Source: a virus
Virus record (IMG/VR): IMGVR_UViG_3300025652_000183
Span: 1-39,266 of that record
Direction: 5' to 3' (one strand)
DNA: 39,266 nucleotides
Position 1 is the stretch's first letter, and each line of letters begins with the position of its first letter. The notes beneath the pieces were generated by a model, which was given only the letters and a program-made list of their open reading frames with translations, was not told the origin of the DNA and did not search any database. The position numbers were made by a program, and so were the translations under genes. Below, piece by piece: positions 37,619 through 39,266 of the stretch.

Positions 37619-38193
37619 TAGTTTGGGGGATATTCCTCAATCTTAACATCATTATATGGAAACTCCGAAGTATCTCTTACAGAAGTAAATGCCTCTCTAA
37701 ATGATTTAAGATACCAAGTGTTTTCTGACCAACCTGGTACTGCATAACATGGTGAATAAATTCCAGTTACATAAATATATTTTAGCTCTGAATAATACTT
37801 TACATAATCAGTAACTGCATTCTTTATTAATTGAATTTGTCTGTCTATAAATACCTGTCTACCGGAGTTTCGTTGCCTATCATATGCAGAGCCTGTTTCA
37901 AGTTTTAAATTATTAGTAACATCTATTGCTTTAAATTCAGTACTAAAATCATAAAGATCACTCGCGGCTAAGAAAAATGAAATAGAAACCAAATCTCCTA
38001 GATTACAATTATCAAGAGGCTTATAATTTTTGTTATAATACTTTTCCATTGCAGCAACATCTGCAAAATCAATGTACTCATGTTTTACCCTATTAAAAAA
38101 ATCAACCTTAATACTTGTAGAGGTTATTTTATTTTTTTTCAAAAAGGTAAAGAAGTCTAATGCTAGTTTAAATGTTATTCCTTCTAAAATCAA
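37618..38193 (-). CDS. Unknown protein (191 aa), TTG start
   Basis: The 191-residue product begins at TTG (38193-38191); an in-frame stop lies three codons upstream (38200-38202), so no earlier start is possible, and the first in-frame ATG would come only at about codon 49. It has an alpha/beta look: KLALDFFTFLKKNKITSTSI, a central LGDLVSISFFLAASDLYDFS, and KYIYVTGIYSPCYAVPGWSE. I do not recognise a family. The gene follows the dCMP deaminase and has an AATATATAA element overlapping the deaminase stop, 17 bases upstream. Confidence 0.6.
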   Translation of the reverse strand: MILEGITFKLALDFFTFLKKNKITSTSIKVDFFNRVKHEYIDFADVAAMEKYYNKNYKPLDNCNLGDLVSISFFLAASDLYDFSTEFKAIDVTNNLKLETGSAYDRQRNSGRQVFIDRQIQLIKNAVTDYVKYYSELKYIYVTGIYSPCYAVPGWSENTWYLKSFREAFTSVRDTSEFPYNDVKIEEYPPN

Positions 38194-38210
38194 TGGAGTC
38201 TACTTTTTTG

Positions 38211-38219
38211 TTATATATT
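38211..38219 (-). promoter_or_regulatory. Candidate late promoter element AATATATAA (191-aa gene)
   Basis: It touches the dCMP deaminase stop and lies 17 bases before the TTG start of the 191-residue gene. Confidence 0.45.
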
Positions 38220-38692
38220 CAGTCTTTGATTAGATGGTAGTCATCTATAAGATAGGATATAGGTCCATAAGTGATTTTACATTGTTTAAAAATTTGTAAA
38301 TGATCTAAGTTACGATAATCATCAATCCAATATACATGTTTAAATCCTGCATTAACTAAAATCTTGGTACACATTTTGCAAGGAGATAGAGTTAAAAGAA
38401 CTATGTAATTTTCCGGATCATGCTCTTTAAATTTAGCAATCATATTTACCTCAGCATGAATAAAGCCACTTTCGCCTGGTTCCAAACTTTCTTCTTCAGT
38501 TCCAGTTTCTATATTATTATGAGCCCCACTATATGATCCGTTATAACCAAAACTGGCAATTTTACTAAAATCTTTTCTTAATGCAATACAACCTACTTTA
38601 GTTGTAGAAGAATTAGAAAGATCTTTAATATTATTTAAAATATTTTTAAAGGTTTCAATTTTTATCTGAAGTCGCTGAATTTTGGTATCCAT
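38219..38692 (-). CDS. dCMP deaminase (deoxycytidylate deaminase-like)
   Basis: The 157-residue product carries the zinc-dependent cytidine/deoxycytidylate deaminase signature: HAEVNMI with His79, the proton-relaying Glu81, and PCKMC with Cys105 and Cys108 as further zinc ligands. Upstream TKVGCIALRKD and FGYNGSYSGAHNN match the substrate-binding N-terminal part of the family. Known: dCMP deaminase makes dUMP, the substrate of thymidylate synthase, and T4-like phages encode one to support their DNA synthesis. It overlaps the HAD-family gene by 31 bases, so both are one operon. ComE-type or riboflavin deaminases are less likely given the phage setting and short length. Confidence 0.85.
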   Translation of the reverse strand: MDTKIQRLQIKIETFKNILNNIKDLSNSSTTKVGCIALRKDFSKIASFGYNGSYSGAHNNIETGTEEESLEPGESGFIHAEVNMIAKFKEHDPENYIVLLTLSPCKMCTKILVNAGFKHVYWIDDYRNLDHLQIFKQCKITYGPISYLIDDYHLIKD

Positions 38693-39243
38693 TTGCTCTT
38701 AATTAATTTGGCTCTCATTTTTATACCAGGTTCTTTACTTAATGATTTTGCTAATTTAATGTTATCCTCATCATCATCAAAAAAGGTGAAGTCATTAAAT
38801 CCCATTTCTATAAATTTTCTAAATGCTTCCTTTTTTCTTTCTGCCGTTGATCCTTTAAATCCTAATGAGGTATCATTAATAGCAAATATGTATTGTGGAT
38901 TTATGTTAATTCCATTATGAGCTAAAAATTGCTGAATAAGCTTAGAATCATCTCTTGCTGTTATAATACCAACAGCCTTGCCTTTTTGTATAGTTCTTTT
39001 TAAAATAGAAAATACCCATTCAATAATTTTACCACCTTTAAGAATATCTAAACTTTGAAAATCTGAAAAGTCCATCTTATCATTTGGTCTTTTCCTAAAT
39101 GTATTAAATTCTTGTGGAGTAAGTTCAGTAGAAAAACCTGTTTTAGGATTATGAACTTTAATTTTACTGCGAGTAACTACAAGAGTATCATCCACATCAA
39201 ATATGGTAATTGCATTTCTTTTATTTGCTTCAAATAGCCTCAC
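38662..39243 (-). CDS. HAD-superfamily phosphatase / nucleotidase-like
   Basis: The 193-residue product has HAD motifs: IFDVDDTLV (motif I, nucleophile Asp16 and acid/base Asp18), GIITARDD (motif II, Thr95), a lysine region RKK at about 136-138 (motif III candidate) and FFDDDEDN (motif IV, Asp156/Asp157). There is no kinase P-loop, so it is not a full polynucleotide kinase of the T4 PseT type. A 5'-nucleotidase or a 3'-phosphatase-like role in nucleotide or nucleic-acid metabolism is plausible given the dCMP deaminase downstream. The start is GTG (39243-39241), with a purine-rich AAAAGGAAAA about 10 bases upstream. Confidence 0.8.
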   Translation of the reverse strand: MRLFEANKRNAITIFDVDDTLVVTRSKIKVHNPKTGFSTELTPQEFNTFRKRPNDKMDFSDFQSLDILKGGKIIEWVFSILKRTIQKGKAVGIITARDDSKLIQQFLAHNGININPQYIFAINDTSLGFKGSTAERKKEAFRKFIEMGFNDFTFFDDDEDNIKLAKSLSKEPGIKMRAKLIKSKWIPKFSDFR

Positions 39244-39266
39244 TTTAAATTTTCCTTTTATTATTT

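Overview
This window looks like part of the genome of a large, contractile-tailed, T4-like phage (myovirus). The likely host is a low-GC Bacteroidota bacterium, for example a marine flavobacterium. The phage assignment rests on a run of recognisable baseplate genes: a tube cap/initiator of the gp48/gp54 type, gp53, a gp27-like hub, a gp5-like spike, gp25, gp6 and a gp7-position protein. The host guess is an inference from the AT-rich DNA (about 30% GC by eye) and from start codons that almost all lack a Shine-Dalgarno sequence and sit behind A-rich leaders, as is known for Bacteroidota. All genes lie on the minus strand, so transcription runs from right to left. Coding density is very high, no gap reaches 300 bases, and I saw no RNA genes, insertion sequences or CRISPR arrays.

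In transcription order, the right end (39243-37618) holds a HAD-family phosphatase, a dCMP deaminase and an unknown protein. Next is a 1693-residue collagen-like tail fibre (37576-32495) with seven 81-bp tandem repeats. Five small unrecognised genes follow (32443-30196). The central baseplate block (30169-23572) encodes the tube cap/initiator, a gp53-like LysM protein, a gp27-like hub, a possible second tube-fold protein, a gp5-like spike without lysozyme, and a 92-residue Ala/Gly-rich protein.

Two genes that are not obviously structural then interrupt the block: a four-domain homologue of ribosomal protein S1 (23476-22334) and an amidoligase fused to a C-terminal beta-solenoid-like region (22293-21001). 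These are the most interesting genes in the window. Each has its own copy of a recurrent AATATATAA element. Baseplate genes resume with an unknown virion-type protein, gp25, gp6, a small protein and a 1376-residue gp7-position protein. The left third holds very large peripheral virion proteins (214, 720, 1303 and 1584 residues) and a second collagen-like fibre running off the left edge (1-1846).

Together the genes build the hub, wedges and fibres of the baseplate. The 9-mer AATATATAA lies 13-33 bases upstream of at least nine start codons on the coding strand and is a candidate late promoter. A phage S1 protein in a virus whose genes lack Shine-Dalgarno sequences suggests that the phage may supply its own mRNA-recruiting factor. 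That link is inference.
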